From: M0103 sp040386155
Lineage (GTDB): Bacteria > Bacteroidota > Bacteroidia > Flavobacteriales_D > Crocinitomicaceae
Direction of reading: 5' to 3'
Assembly: GCA_040386155.1 (NCBI GenBank)
Contig: JAZKFZ010000003.1
Location: 310,001-374,000 of the forward strand
Length of the DNA stretch: 64,000 bases
Below, one piece after another: positions 43,856-52,072 of this stretch (its first letter is position 1; the number at the start of each line of letters is the position of its first letter). A program made the translations under genes and the position numbers. The notes under the pieces are model-generated. The model saw only the letters and a list, made by a program, of their open reading frames with translations, was not told where the DNA came from and did not search any database.

Positions 43856-45187
43856 TTACAATTCTCTGTTTGGATCAAATTGCTCCAGGTAGTCGGCTAC
43901 TCTTCGAACAAATTGACCTCCTAGCGAACCATCAACTACGCGATGGTCATACGCATGAGATAGGAACATTTTATGACGAATTCCAATAAAATCACCTTCT
44001 GGAGTTTCAATTACTGAAGGCATTTTTCTAATCGCCCCAACTGCCATAATCGCAACTTGTGGTTGATTGATGATTGGAGTTCCCATTACATTTCCAAAAG
44101 ATCCAACATTTGTGATTGTATAGGTGCCACCTTGAATATCCTCTGGCTTCAATTTATTGTTTCTTGCATTCGCTGCAAGTTCATTTACTGCTTTCGTGAT
44201 TCCAGTTAAATTCAATCGATCGGCATTTTTGATCACTGGTACAATTAGATTACCTGATGGAAGTGCCGTTGCCATTCCAATATTGATATCCTTACGTTTA
44301 ATGATTTGAGTTCCGTTAACTGAAATATTTATCATTGGGAAATCTTTGATCGCTTTCACTATTGCTTCAATGAAGATAGGTGTGAACGTAATGTTTTCGT
44401 TTTCTCTTTTTAAGAACTCCTTTTTCACTTTATTTCTCCATTCCACAATGTTAGTGACGTCAGCTTCAACGTACGAAGTAACGTGTGGCGAAACATGCTT
44501 AGACATTACCATGTGGTCTGCGATCAATTTACGCATTCTGTCCATTTCAATAATTTCGTCACCAGCATTTGGCATAACAACTGGAGCTTTAATTTCTGAT
44601 GTCTTTGCAGCAGGAGCAGAGACTGTAGCAGCTTCAACAGCTTTTGCAGCAGGAGCAACTGCTACTGGTTGAGCACCTTTATTTGCAACGAAATCCAATA
44701 TATCTATTTTGGTCACTCGACCACCTTGCCCTGTACCTGCAATTTTTTCAAGATCGCTCATTGAAACGCCTTCTTTCTCTGCAATACTTCGAACTAATGG
44801 AGAGAAAAACTGGCCGTTTGTGCCGGTTTTGTCAATAGAGTTCGCAACTGTTTCAATTGCTGATTCAACTGTTTTACTAATTTCTTCAACAGCAGATGGC
44901 GCTTCTTTTACCGCAGCAGGAGTTTTGTCTTCCGAGATTAATGTGCCATCGGTAGAGATGATTGCAATCACATCTCCAACTTGAGCAACTTGATCTACTT
45001 CAAATAGTTTTTGCACTAAAATTCCTCCTGCTTCAGAAGGTAATTCATTGTCTACTTTGTCGGTAGCAACTTCCACTAAAGGTTCGTCGATTTCAACTTT
45101 GTCACCAACATTTTTTAACCAATTAGTAATTGTTGCTTCGGTAACACTTTCTCCCATTTTAGGAAGTCTGATTTCAATTTGTGCCAT
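43856..45187 (-). CDS. 2-oxoacid dehydrogenase E2 component (dihydrolipoamide acyltransferase)
   Basis: 443 residues. An N-terminal lipoyl domain carries Lys44 in VATDKVDNELP, the lipoate attachment site. An Ala/Val-rich linker leads to the peripheral subunit-binding domain (residues 127-167, FFSPLVRSIAEKEGVSMSDLEKIAGTGQGGRVTKIDI), a second Ala-rich linker, and the catalytic domain with DHRVVDG at 414-420. It is the core subunit of a pyruvate-, 2-oxoglutarate- or branched-chain-dehydrogenase complex; the DNELPSE lipoyl motif is more like 2-oxoglutarate or branched-chain E2, but this is not decisive. No E1 or E3 gene is adjacent. It probably shares a transcript with the PorE-like gene 27 bp downstream. 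Confidence 0.92.
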   Translation of the reverse strand: MAQIEIRLPKMGESVTEATITNWLKNVGDKVEIDEPLVEVATDKVDNELPSEAGGILVQKLFEVDQVAQVGDVIAIISTDGTLISEDKTPAAVKEAPSAVEEISKTVESAIETVANSIDKTGTNGQFFSPLVRSIAEKEGVSMSDLEKIAGTGQGGRVTKIDILDFVANKGAQPVAVAPAAKAVEAATVSAPAAKTSEIKAPVVMPNAGDEIIEMDRMRKLIADHMVMSKHVSPHVTSYVEADVTNIVEWRNKVKKEFLKRENENITFTPIFIEAIVKAIKDFPMINISVNGTQIIKRKDINIGMATALPSGNLIVPVIKNADRLNLTGITKAVNELAANARNNKLKPEDIQGGTYTITNVGSFGNVMGTPIINQPQVAIMAVGAIRKMPSVIETPEGDFIGIRHKMFLSHAYDHRVVDGSLGGQFVRRVADYLEQFDPNREL

Positions 45188-45256
45188 ATACTTTACAAGT
45201 AGATTTGAATATTTTTTACAAAAATAAGGGAAAAATCGGTTTTATCAAGAGAGAAA

Positions 45257-47209
45257 TTAGCGATCTAGACTTTTCCACGACTTCAATAAAATAGTGAAGT
45301 CCTTGCGAATAGAGTAATCCCTTGCGTATATTAGATTTAGTTTTTCGCTCATCGATTCATCTTTAACAGAATATTCATCTTGCGGGGTTAAAATTCCCTT
45401 GCGTATGTTCGGTAACGTGACCTTTTTCTCAATGATGGAATGATAGCCAACCAGTGAGTTTTTACCAACTAAAACTTTCATTAAATTTCCCAAAAACCGT
45501 CCCTTTTGATTGTAAAACCACAAAGTGAGTGGGGATGAAAGTAAAAGACTCAAAGAGATAAAAATATCAAAAGTTCTTTTTGCTCGAATTTTATCTCGTT
45601 TAGAGATATTGTTGATATTGAGCACATACAAATCGCCCGCAGTTTCAATGGAGTTTGAACCGATTAAAAAGAGTGATTCTGGCTGTGCAATTTTAAAATC
45701 GACATGATCTGAATTAATGGAACACATCCAAGCAATAATAGCGCCCGCACTGATGTCCTTTGCACTAAAAATAACTTCATCAATTTGGTGAATATGTACC
45801 ACTTGATCTAGTTGATTTATGGTACCCACGGCAGTGCTAGATTTTACATCATCGATAGCAACTTGCTCAATGATATCTACTTTATGACGTGTTTCTCTAA
45901 GAATTGCACTTATTCGTTGAAATTCATCATCAGTACCTACTACAGCAAACCTCGTTGAGGTAGTTGATTTTAAACTAAATTTTCCACCTAATGCTACATG
46001 AAGGAAAAGGTGAGAAATAAGGTAATAGAAAAAGGTCCATGTTGCCCCAAGCAAAATAAACAATCTCGAAAATTGCCAATCTTTTGGCAGTAATCCATAA
46101 ACAATCAATATGAGAATAGTACCAAAGACAATTCCTTTTAAGTGATGAATGAATTTGATGGGTTTGTCGTAACCGCCATTAAAAAGTACAGCCAATAACC
46201 AGGTGAAGGTATATATTGGAATTGCAATTTTAAGCACTTCGGGAGGAAATTTAATTGAATGCTGGTCCCAGTAATTGGTGAGACATAGAAGACCACCAGC
46301 AATGAAAACAAAATCTACAATTGGTTGTGTGATTCTTTTTATAAATCGTGCTCCAATGGCTAAAGATGCTCTGAAATAAATGGCTAGATTAATCAAAAAC
46401 GAAAATGACCTCGCATTTTTTTTTGAGAAATGTTTTTCGGCAAAAATCACCATCGCGCGATAAAACACAAAAACATAATTTACTGAGCTTTTTTTCGTGC
46501 TTTCTCCCTTGTAATGGATGATATTGGTATCTGAAAAGTAATAGTTTTTATAACCCCCTTTTTGTATTCGATATGAAAGATCAATGTCTTCTCCATACAT
46601 GAAAAAGGTCTCGTCCAGTAAACCAACTTTTTCCAGTGTTTCCATGCGCATAAGCATAAAGGCACCGCTCAAAATATCAACTTCATGATTTTCAAATTCA
46701 TCGAGAAAACCTAGGTGATATTTTCCAAATTTCTTCGATTTCGGAAATAGCGCCGAGAGTCCAAATATTTTGTAAAAAGCCACTGAAGGAGTGGGGAGAC
46801 CACGTTTTGACTCAGGTAAAAAATTACCCTTTCCATCTACCATGTGCACTCCAAGTCCACCAGCATCTTTATGCTGGTCCATGAATTCCACTACTTTAAT
46901 AAATGTGTCCTCTTCAACAACAGTATCAGGATTTAAAAGTAAGACATACTCACTATTGGATAGTAAAATTCCTTGGTTATTTGCAGATGAAAATCCAAGA
47001 TTCTCTTTATTAGCAATTAAGTTGTATTCTGGAAATTTTCGTTGCACCATATCAACAGAACCATCAATAGAGTTGTTGTCTACTACAAACACTTCGCCTT
47101 CAATTTTCTCTAACGCTTTTTTAACTGAGTTGAGACATTGTTCAAGAAAATATTCGACGTTATAATTGACGATTATTACTGAAAGTTTGTATTTGAATGA
47201 TGCAGCCAA
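45257..47209 (-). CDS. GT2 glycosyltransferase fused to membrane and degenerate sugar-phosphate-transferase domains
   Basis: 650 residues. Residues 8-260 form a GT-A glycosyltransferase of family 2: VIIVNYN, FVVDNNSIDGS, LLNPDTVVEED and GEDIDLSYR. Four or so membrane segments lie at about 295-405. Residues 418-525 resemble the CoA/NAD-like domain of polyprenyl glycosylphosphotransferases (TRFAVVGTDDEFQRI). Residues 541-650 track the PGT core: KRTFDIFISLSLLLSSPLTLW, GKNSLVGYHS in place of the usual SLVGPRP, and IRKGILTPQ. The central part with the catalytic Asp-Glu and the FFxQxRxG motif is missing, so this half should be inactive. The gene is intact. It lies 69 bp before the E2 gene and three bases after a lipoprotein gene. 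Confidence 0.87.
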   Translation of the reverse strand: MAASFKYKLSVIIVNYNVEYFLEQCLNSVKKALEKIEGEVFVVDNNSIDGSVDMVQRKFPEYNLIANKENLGFSSANNQGILLSNSEYVLLLNPDTVVEEDTFIKVVEFMDQHKDAGGLGVHMVDGKGNFLPESKRGLPTPSVAFYKIFGLSALFPKSKKFGKYHLGFLDEFENHEVDILSGAFMLMRMETLEKVGLLDETFFMYGEDIDLSYRIQKGGYKNYYFSDTNIIHYKGESTKKSSVNYVFVFYRAMVIFAEKHFSKKNARSFSFLINLAIYFRASLAIGARFIKRITQPIVDFVFIAGGLLCLTNYWDQHSIKFPPEVLKIAIPIYTFTWLLAVLFNGGYDKPIKFIHHLKGIVFGTILILIVYGLLPKDWQFSRLFILLGATWTFFYYLISHLFLHVALGGKFSLKSTTSTRFAVVGTDDEFQRISAILRETRHKVDIIEQVAIDDVKSSTAVGTINQLDQVVHIHQIDEVIFSAKDISAGAIIAWMCSINSDHVDFKIAQPESLFLIGSNSIETAGDLYVLNINNISKRDKIRAKRTFDIFISLSLLLSSPLTLWFYNQKGRFLGNLMKVLVGKNSLVGYHSIIEKKVTLPNIRKGILTPQDEYSVKDESMSEKLNLIYARDYSIRKDFTILLKSWKSLDR

Positions 47210-47212
47210 TGC

Positions 47213-47734
47213 TTATTTTTTAAGTTTTGCTTTCACTAAAAAGCGAGTGTCAAGATTGATTTTAATGTCCTGTGTTAATGTTTCATCAACTGTTGATTCT
47301 ACTCTTAAAATAAATTGGTCATTTTTTACGAATTCTTGAAGGTCTTCTGCTACACAAATGCATTCAATTTCATTTCCTACGGTAGCTGGGATATCGCTGA
47401 TATAAGCAATTTTTTTCTCGCCTAAGCCATTCGCTGAAATAAATATATTGATGGAGTTGAGAAAGCTAAAATCCTCACTGCTTGGATCGGTAATCGTTAA
47501 TATCAACTTGTTTAGTACGATCGACTTCACATGTTCTTTGGCCGTGTTGTTTGCTTCAAAGGTGGAAACTGCATTGGTAGTAATAGCAGGGGTAGTCAGC
47601 GAAAAAGGCAAAAATGCACCAACTGTAGATGGGATCGTGACTTCAGACTCCAAATTGATAGGAAAGTAAAATAGTTTCTCACAAGAAGTAAGAGAAAACA
47701 ACACGATAGAAAGAAGTAGTAATAGATTTTTCAT
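47213..47734 (-). CDS. Small lipoprotein of unknown function
   Basis: 173 residues with a lipoprotein signal (MKNLLLLLSIVLFSLTSC, Cys18). The mature part is beta-rich and Ser/Thr/Val-rich with one further Cys pair (IECICVAED). Stretches such as KSIVLNKLILTITDPSSEDFSFLNSINIFISANG suggest an Ig-like or jelly-roll fold. No named family is recognised. It is three bases from the RidA gene upstream and three from the glycosyltransferase gene downstream, so the three are one unit. Confidence 0.8.
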   Translation of the reverse strand: MKNLLLLLSIVLFSLTSCEKLFYFPINLESEVTIPSTVGAFLPFSLTTPAITTNAVSTFEANNTAKEHVKSIVLNKLILTITDPSSEDFSFLNSINIFISANGLGEKKIAYISDIPATVGNEIECICVAEDLQEFVKNDQFILRVESTVDETLTQDIKINLDTRFLVKAKLKK

Positions 47735-47737
47735 AAA

Positions 47738-48121
47738 TTAATTTTTAATGGCTATACAGGAAATTTCAACCAACACATCCATTGGTAATTTCACAACTTG
47801 CACCGTTTCTCTAGCGGGTGGAATAATTCCCTGAAAAAAAGAAGCATAGACTTCATTCATTTTCGCAAAATCATTCATGTCTTTAAGAAAGATTGAACAT
47901 TTTACAATGTCATCTTTCGAGAAATTGGCTTCTTTCAAAAGAGCTGCAATATTTTTTAGTACCTGAGCTGTCGCACTTTCAATCGAGTCATTAACTAATT
48001 GTGCAGACATGGGATCTATCGGAATTTGACCGCTCACAAATAAAGTTTCGCCTTTCAAAATCGCTTGACTATAAGGTCCGATAGGAGCAGGTGCACCTGA
48101 AATGCTAATTTGTTTTTTCAT
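47738..48121 (-). CDS. RidA-family reactive-intermediate deaminase
   Basis: 127 residues from the ATG at 48121; an upstream in-frame ATG at 48193 would add 24 unconserved residues. Family members hydrolyse reactive enamine/imine intermediates such as 2-aminoacrylate. The sequence has SGAPAPIGPYSQAI, LFVSGQIPIDP and the arginine of IIPPARETVQVVKLPMDVLVEISCIA, which contacts the substrate carboxylate in RidA. Length and motifs are standard. It is divergent from the PabA/TrpG-like gene, with 78 bp shared upstream. Confidence 0.93.
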   Translation of the reverse strand: MKKQISISGAPAPIGPYSQAILKGETLFVSGQIPIDPMSAQLVNDSIESATAQVLKNIAALLKEANFSKDDIVKCSIFLKDMNDFAKMNEVYASFFQGIIPPARETVQVVKLPMDVLVEISCIAIKN

Positions 48122-48199
48122 GATTACAAAATTTCCTTGCCTAATTTTGGTTATTTTAGCCAACGTTTTTAACAAGTCACACAAAAATAACATAATTTG

Positions 48200-48763
48200 A
48201 TGTCAAAAATTGCCTTGATTGATTTCAAAGATTCCTTTTCTTACAATATTTACCATTATTTAGTTAGTAATTGTGACGAAGTAAAGGTGTTTGAGGATGG
48301 CGCATTTGAACTAGATGAATTAGCTGATTTTGACAAAATTGTATTATCACCAGGACCTGGTTTACCGTCTGAAACAAAAAGTTTGTTTGCTGTGCTTGAA
48401 CGCTATCACCAAACAAAAACTATTTGGGGTATTTGTTTAGGAATGCAAGGAATTGTAGAGTTTTTTGGAGGAAAGATTTACAATCAAGAAAAGGTTAAGC
48501 ATGGGGTAGCAGTAGCAATTGATTTGATCGATGACGGTTCTTTGTTTACTAATTTGCCACAGCGTTTTGCAGTTGGCTTGTATCACAGTTGGGCATGTGA
48601 TGTTTCAGAATCAACAGCACTAAAAATGATTGCTCGAAGCGATGAAATGGTTTTAATGGCTGTTCAACATCGGAAATTGCCAATTTACGGAGTGCAATTT
48701 CATCCAGAATCTATATTGACGGAATTTGGCAAAGAAATTGTAACAAATTTTGTATATTTATAA
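48200..48763 (+). CDS. Class I glutamine amidotransferase, PabA/TrpG-like
   Basis: 187 residues from the ATG at 48200 (a TTG one codon earlier is less likely). It supplies ammonia from glutamine to a chorismate-using partner. The triad is present: Cys79 in GICLGMQG, His168 and Glu170 in QFHPES, and the oxyanion-loop SPGPGLP at 50-56. The usual His after the nucleophile elbow (GHQ) is Met here. Component I is not in the window, so it could be anthranilate synthase or aminodeoxychorismate synthase component II. It has a divergent promoter region with ridA. Confidence 0.88.
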   Translation: MSKIALIDFKDSFSYNIYHYLVSNCDEVKVFEDGAFELDELADFDKIVLSPGPGLPSETKSLFAVLERYHQTKTIWGICLGMQGIVEFFGGKIYNQEKVKHGVAVAIDLIDDGSLFTNLPQRFAVGLYHSWACDVSESTALKMIARSDEMVLMAVQHRKLPIYGVQFHPESILTEFGKEIVTNFVYL

Positions 48764-48783
48764 TCGAAATTAAAATCTAATCA

Positions 48784-49221
48784 ATGAAAAATTTAGTAAT
48801 AGCCCTATCGCTTTGCCTTGTTTCAGTAGCAAGTATGGCACAAAAAGCAACATGTGTTGGAAAATGGACAACTATCGATGATGATACAGGAAAGAAAAAG
48901 TCCATCGTAGAGTTGTATAAAGTAGACAGTAAATTGTACGGAAAAATCACGTTTTTGTATCCGAGAGAAGGAAGAGAAGAAAATCCGAAATGTACTAAAT
49001 GTGAAGATGATCGCAAAAATAAACCACTTGTTGGATTACAAATTGTACGTAATTTAAAGTGGGATGGTGAATCTTGGTATGGAGGAACTATCGTTGATCC
49101 TGAAAATGGAAAAGTCTATACTGTAAAGATGTGGCTGAATGAGGACAATCCAAAAAAATTAAATGTAAGAGGTTATATCGGACCATTTTTTAGAACGCAA
49201 GAATGGGTTCGTGAAGAATAA
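48784..49221 (+). CDS. DUF2147 secreted protein
   Basis: 145 residues with a signal peptide (MKNLVIALSLCLVSVASMAQ). The mature part matches the DUF2147 pattern: VGKWTTIDDDTGKKKSIVELYKVDSKLYGKI at the start, a Cys pair in PKCTKCEDDRKNKPLVG, and the closing LNVRGYIGPFFRTQEWVR. It is a predicted small beta-barrel, function unknown. It starts 20 bases after the glutaminase gene and is closed by a terminator; TATATTTA upstream resembles a -7 element, so it may be transcribed independently as well. Confidence 0.9.
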   Translation: MKNLVIALSLCLVSVASMAQKATCVGKWTTIDDDTGKKKSIVELYKVDSKLYGKITFLYPREGREENPKCTKCEDDRKNKPLVGLQIVRNLKWDGESWYGGTIVDPENGKVYTVKMWLNEDNPKKLNVRGYIGPFFRTQEWVREE

Positions 49222-49244
49222 ATCAGAATAGATAATTAATGTAG

Positions 49245-49275
49245 AAGGCAACTCAATTGGGTTGCCTTTCTTTTT
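49245..49275 (+). terminator. Terminator after the DUF2147 gene
   Basis: AAGGCAAC and GTTGCCTT form an 8-bp stem around TCAATTGG, followed by a T-rich run. Confidence 0.85.
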
Positions 49276-49286
49276 GACTTTGCTTT

Positions 49287-50378
49287 TTAGCGTGCAGGTT
49301 TTAATACCATATACACGGGTAAATGATCAGAATACCCTCCATAATACTGATTGCCACCAAATGTTGCATTTGGCTTACTGTCTCCATTTTCAAAATGATA
49401 TAGAAGTGCAGCATTGTTCACAATTGTGGCTTTTCGATCAATAATTTTAAGTCCAGAAGAGCCTTCGTACAGCGGAAAAGACACCATCATTTGATCGAAA
49501 GTCATCCAATCTCCCCGAAAATTAATAGTTCCTCTATCTTCAATTTCTAATTCATACATGAGGTTGACCAAATCATGCGACTTCAAATTATCTCGTCGTG
49601 ATTTTGCTCCTAGTGTCGATTTAATACTTGTATCTAGAGGAGTGTCGTTAAAATCTCCCATTACAATGATGTTTGCCCTTGGATCTTTTTGACGAATTTT
49701 ATTAATTTTCTCTTTTAAAACTTGGGCACAAGCAATTCTTCGATGCGCTGTTTCGTCCTGACCTTCACGTCGTGATGACCAATGATTGACAAAAATGTGT
49801 ATCGCAATATTTTCTTCTACTCGTCCTTGCACATATAAAATATCTCTCATTTTGTATTCTGGCTCTTGCGCAATTGAAATGGGTAGCTTTTCGCTAGTAA
49901 TCAATTTAAACTTAGCTGGATCGTATATGCAACCAACGTCAATTCCTCTGTTGTCCGGAGAATCGTATTGCACAATTTTGTAGTTGACATTTTTCAATGT
50001 TTTCACCATTGCTAAATCTTCTAATACTTCATGATTTTCTATTTCTGCAAAGCCAGCAAAAAGTGGCGTTTCGCCATTTGCCATGAGCATAGCTTCAGCA
50101 ATTTTATTTAATTTATCTTGGTAACGCTCAGCATCCCAAATCTTTTCGCCATGCGGTAGAAATTCATCATCACCATCATTGTTTGGATCATCTTCAGTGT
50201 CGAAAAGATTCTCCACATTGTAAAATAGGATCGGTGCTTCATTCATTTTCTGAATGTCTTCGATGGTGTTATCTGCCATGTTTTTGCTTTCTAGAGCTGG
50301 GTTTGTATTTTGATTGTCCTTACTAGCAAGTTCGCAGGAAGTCATTGCCAGTAAAAAAATGATCAGGTATTTGTTCAT
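49287..50378 (-). CDS. Endonuclease/exonuclease/phosphatase-family lipoprotein
   Basis: 363 residues with a lipoprotein signal (MNKYLIIFLLAMTSC, Cys15). The EEP fold is shown by ILFYNVENLFDTEDDPNNDG, the metal-binding Glu of FAGFAEIENHEVLEDL, HWSSRREGQDE, IIVMGDFNDTPLD and the terminal SDHLPVYMVL. All residues of the DNase I-like catalytic site are present. Lipidation places it in the periplasm or at the outer surface. It could cut nucleic acid or hydrolyse a phosphoester; the substrate is unknown. It is convergent with the DUF2147 gene. Confidence 0.9.
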   Translation of the reverse strand: MNKYLIIFLLAMTSCELASKDNQNTNPALESKNMADNTIEDIQKMNEAPILFYNVENLFDTEDDPNNDGDDEFLPHGEKIWDAERYQDKLNKIAEAMLMANGETPLFAGFAEIENHEVLEDLAMVKTLKNVNYKIVQYDSPDNRGIDVGCIYDPAKFKLITSEKLPISIAQEPEYKMRDILYVQGRVEENIAIHIFVNHWSSRREGQDETAHRRIACAQVLKEKINKIRQKDPRANIIVMGDFNDTPLDTSIKSTLGAKSRRDNLKSHDLVNLMYELEIEDRGTINFRGDWMTFDQMMVSFPLYEGSSGLKIIDRKATIVNNAALLYHFENGDSKPNATFGGNQYYGGYSDHLPVYMVLKPAR

Positions 50379-50388
50379 TTGCTAAGAT

Positions 50389-50417
50389 AAAAAAAAGGCC
50401 GTTCATCGAACGACCTT
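50389..50417 (-). terminator. Terminator after mscL
   Basis: AAAGG-C-CGTTC pairs with GAACG-A-CCTTT around ATC, followed by a U run on the minus strand. Confidence 0.8.
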
Positions 50418-50438
50418 TCCAGTAACAATAAGCATGTA

Positions 50439-50813
50439 TTATTTTTTCAAAAGATCTCGAATTTCTGTCAACAATTCTTCTTGTGTTGGAGCTGCAGGAG
50501 CTGCAGGAGCAGGAGCTTCTTCTTTCTTTTTCATTACCTTATTCATTCCTTTTAAAATCATGAACAAAACAAAAGCAATTATAATGAATGAAATAGTTGC
50601 GGATAGGAATTTTCCATAAGCTACCGCACCCCATTTTAATTCAGCAATGTCTTTTGCGCCAGCAGCTGCTAAAGCAGGATTTAACAATAGTGGCGTAATC
50701 ACATCAGATACAAGTGAATTAATAATTGCTCCAAAAGCACCACCAATAATAACGGCTACTGCTAAATCAACTACATTTCCACGAAGGATAAATTCTTTAA
50801 ATTCTTTAAGCAT
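50439..50813 (-). CDS. mscL: Large-conductance mechanosensitive channel MscL
   Basis: 124 residues. A pentameric channel opened by membrane tension during hypo-osmotic shock. TM1 is FILRGNVVDLAVAVIIGGAFGAIINSLVSDVITPLL, with the family signature; TM2 is FLSATISFIIIAFVLFMILKGMNKV. The C-terminal bundle has an Ala/Pro/Glu linker (EEAPAPAAPAAPTQEELLTEIRDLL). Length is normal. The gene is single, with its own terminator, and 39 bp from recR upstream. Confidence 0.97.
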   Translation of the reverse strand: MLKEFKEFILRGNVVDLAVAVIIGGAFGAIINSLVSDVITPLLLNPALAAAGAKDIAELKWGAVAYGKFLSATISFIIIAFVLFMILKGMNKVMKKKEEAPAPAAPAAPTQEELLTEIRDLLKK

Positions 50814-50852
50814 ATTGTAAAAATAATTTGGTTTATGAGCAAATGTAATAAA

Positions 50853-51464
50853 TTATTTGTCAGATTGGTAGACTTGTCTATTTATAATCGAACGACTCAA
50901 GGTTAATTCGTCTGCATATTGCAATTCCGTACCGACAGAAACACCTCGTGATAGCGCGGTAATGAGCACATTGAACGTATTGAGTTTTTTGTAGAGGTAG
51001 AAATTAGTTGTATCGCCTTCCATGGTTGGACTTAGCGCTAAAATAATCTCAGTGCATTTTTCTGTTGCTGCCTTTTGAAGTAAGGTTTGAATATTTAAAT
51101 CTGATGGACCGATACCATCCATGGGTGATATAACCCCTCCCAAAACGTGGTAGATTCCTTTGTAAGATTGAATCGATTCAAAAGCTAACACATCACGAAT
51201 ATCTTCAACTACACAAATTAGAGCGTGATCTCTTCTTTCATCTGAGCAAATTTCGCAGATAGCTTGATCAGTAATATTTCCGCAGGAAGAGCAAGTTTTA
51301 GTGTTGATTTTCATCTCCAAAATAGACTCGGAAAAAGCGCGAATTTCATCTTCAGAACGATTCAGTAATTGAAGCGCCATGCGCAAAGCAGTTCTTTTTC
51401 CAATCCCAGGTAAGGAATTGAGTTGTTCTACTGCTTTTTCTAGATGCTTTGATGGAATTTTCAC
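50853..51464 (-). CDS. recR: Recombination mediator RecR
   Basis: 203 residues. Works with RecF and RecO to load RecA on gapped DNA. Visible: the helix-hairpin-helix LNSLPGIGKRTALRMAL, a four-Cys zinc finger CSSCGNITDQAICEIC, the Toprim domain (LICVVEDIRDVLAFE...YHVLGGVISPMDGIGP), and the C-terminal TALSRGVSVGTELQYADELTLSRSI. Standard in length and content. Confidence 0.96.
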   Translation of the reverse strand: MKIPSKHLEKAVEQLNSLPGIGKRTALRMALQLLNRSEDEIRAFSESILEMKINTKTCSSCGNITDQAICEICSDERRDHALICVVEDIRDVLAFESIQSYKGIYHVLGGVISPMDGIGPSDLNIQTLLQKAATEKCTEIILALSPTMEGDTTNFYLYKKLNTFNVLITALSRGVSVGTELQYADELTLSRSIINRQVYQSDK

Positions 51465-51585
51465 AGTTCAAAAATAGTTGAATGACGTTTACATTTTGTA
51501 CTAATTTACATTTCTTTTTGAACACTATTTTGTTATTGAAGTTTAATTGAAGAAAGAGATGAAAATTTATATGGTCCTATTGTTT

Positions 51586-51609
51586 TAAGTGAGCTTTTTC
51601 ACTAACTTA
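51586..51609. promoter_or_regulatory. Possible operator upstream of the winged-helix gene
   Basis: TAAGTGAG, eight bases, CTAACTTA: an imperfect dyad with seven of eight matching positions per arm, 30 bases before the ATG. The spacing suits a dimeric regulator. Confidence 0.35.
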
Positions 51610-51639
51610 ATATCAAATTAACATTTTAATAAGTAGCAA

Positions 51640-51939
51640 ATGGGAGCAATTAAATCGAATAACTATCAAAATGAAGAACTATTAATCTCAAGATTGGGAA
51701 GGGCCATCTCGCATCCTGCTAGAGTCAAAATTCTACATAAACTCAGAGATGAAAACGCAGGATGCAGATCGGTAGATTTAGCAAAATGGTTGAATTTCAC
51801 AAAACCTACCATGAAAGAACATATAGATATGATGAAAGATGCTGGAATTCTTACTGTTGAGTATTTGCCACATTTTTATTCAATTTCTTTGAATGATAGT
51901 GGAAAACAATTTGCTGACAAAATATTCAACGAAAATTGA
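51640..51939 (+). CDS. ArsR-like winged-helix regulator
   Basis: 99 residues with the ArsR-type winged helix: LISRLGRAISHPARVKILHKLRDENAGCRSVDLAKWLNFTKPTMKEHIDMMKDAGILTVEYLPHFYSISL. No metal-binding CxC motif is seen, so it belongs to the metal-independent subset; there is one Cys before the recognition helix. It stands alone with no obvious target gene beside it. An imperfect dyad lies upstream, and a perfect 20-bp inverted repeat starts at its stop codon, so autoregulation or 3'-end control is possible. Confidence 0.85.
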   Translation: MGAIKSNNYQNEELLISRLGRAISHPARVKILHKLRDENAGCRSVDLAKWLNFTKPTMKEHIDMMKDAGILTVEYLPHFYSISLNDSGKQFADKIFNEN

Positions 51940-52006
51940 GGGAATTAGCTAATTTACTTCCTAGTTAGGGATATACCTTACCAGTTAGTAAATTAGCTAA
52001 TTCCCT
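51939..52006. repeat. Perfect 20-bp inverted repeat at the 3' end of the winged-helix gene
   Basis: Arm 1 at 51939-51958 (AGGGAATTAGCTAATTTACT) and its exact reverse complement at 51987-52006 enclose 28 bases. Each arm contains the 12-base palindrome AATTAGCTAATT. The loop adds a weaker pairing (CTAGTTAGG with CCTTACCAG). There is no T run, so it is not a plain terminator. Confidence 0.85.
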
Positions 52007-52047
52007 GAATAAAACACGAATTCCAAAATCAGTTGAATTCTTTTCAG

Positions 52048-52055
52048 TAATTTTG
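52048..52055 (+). promoter_or_regulatory. Predicted -7 promoter element of smpB
   Basis: TAATTTTG matches TAnnTTTG, ending 17 bases before the smpB ATG. No -33 TTTG at the right distance. Confidence 0.5.
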
Positions 52056-52072
52056 TCCTCCATTTTGATGTA

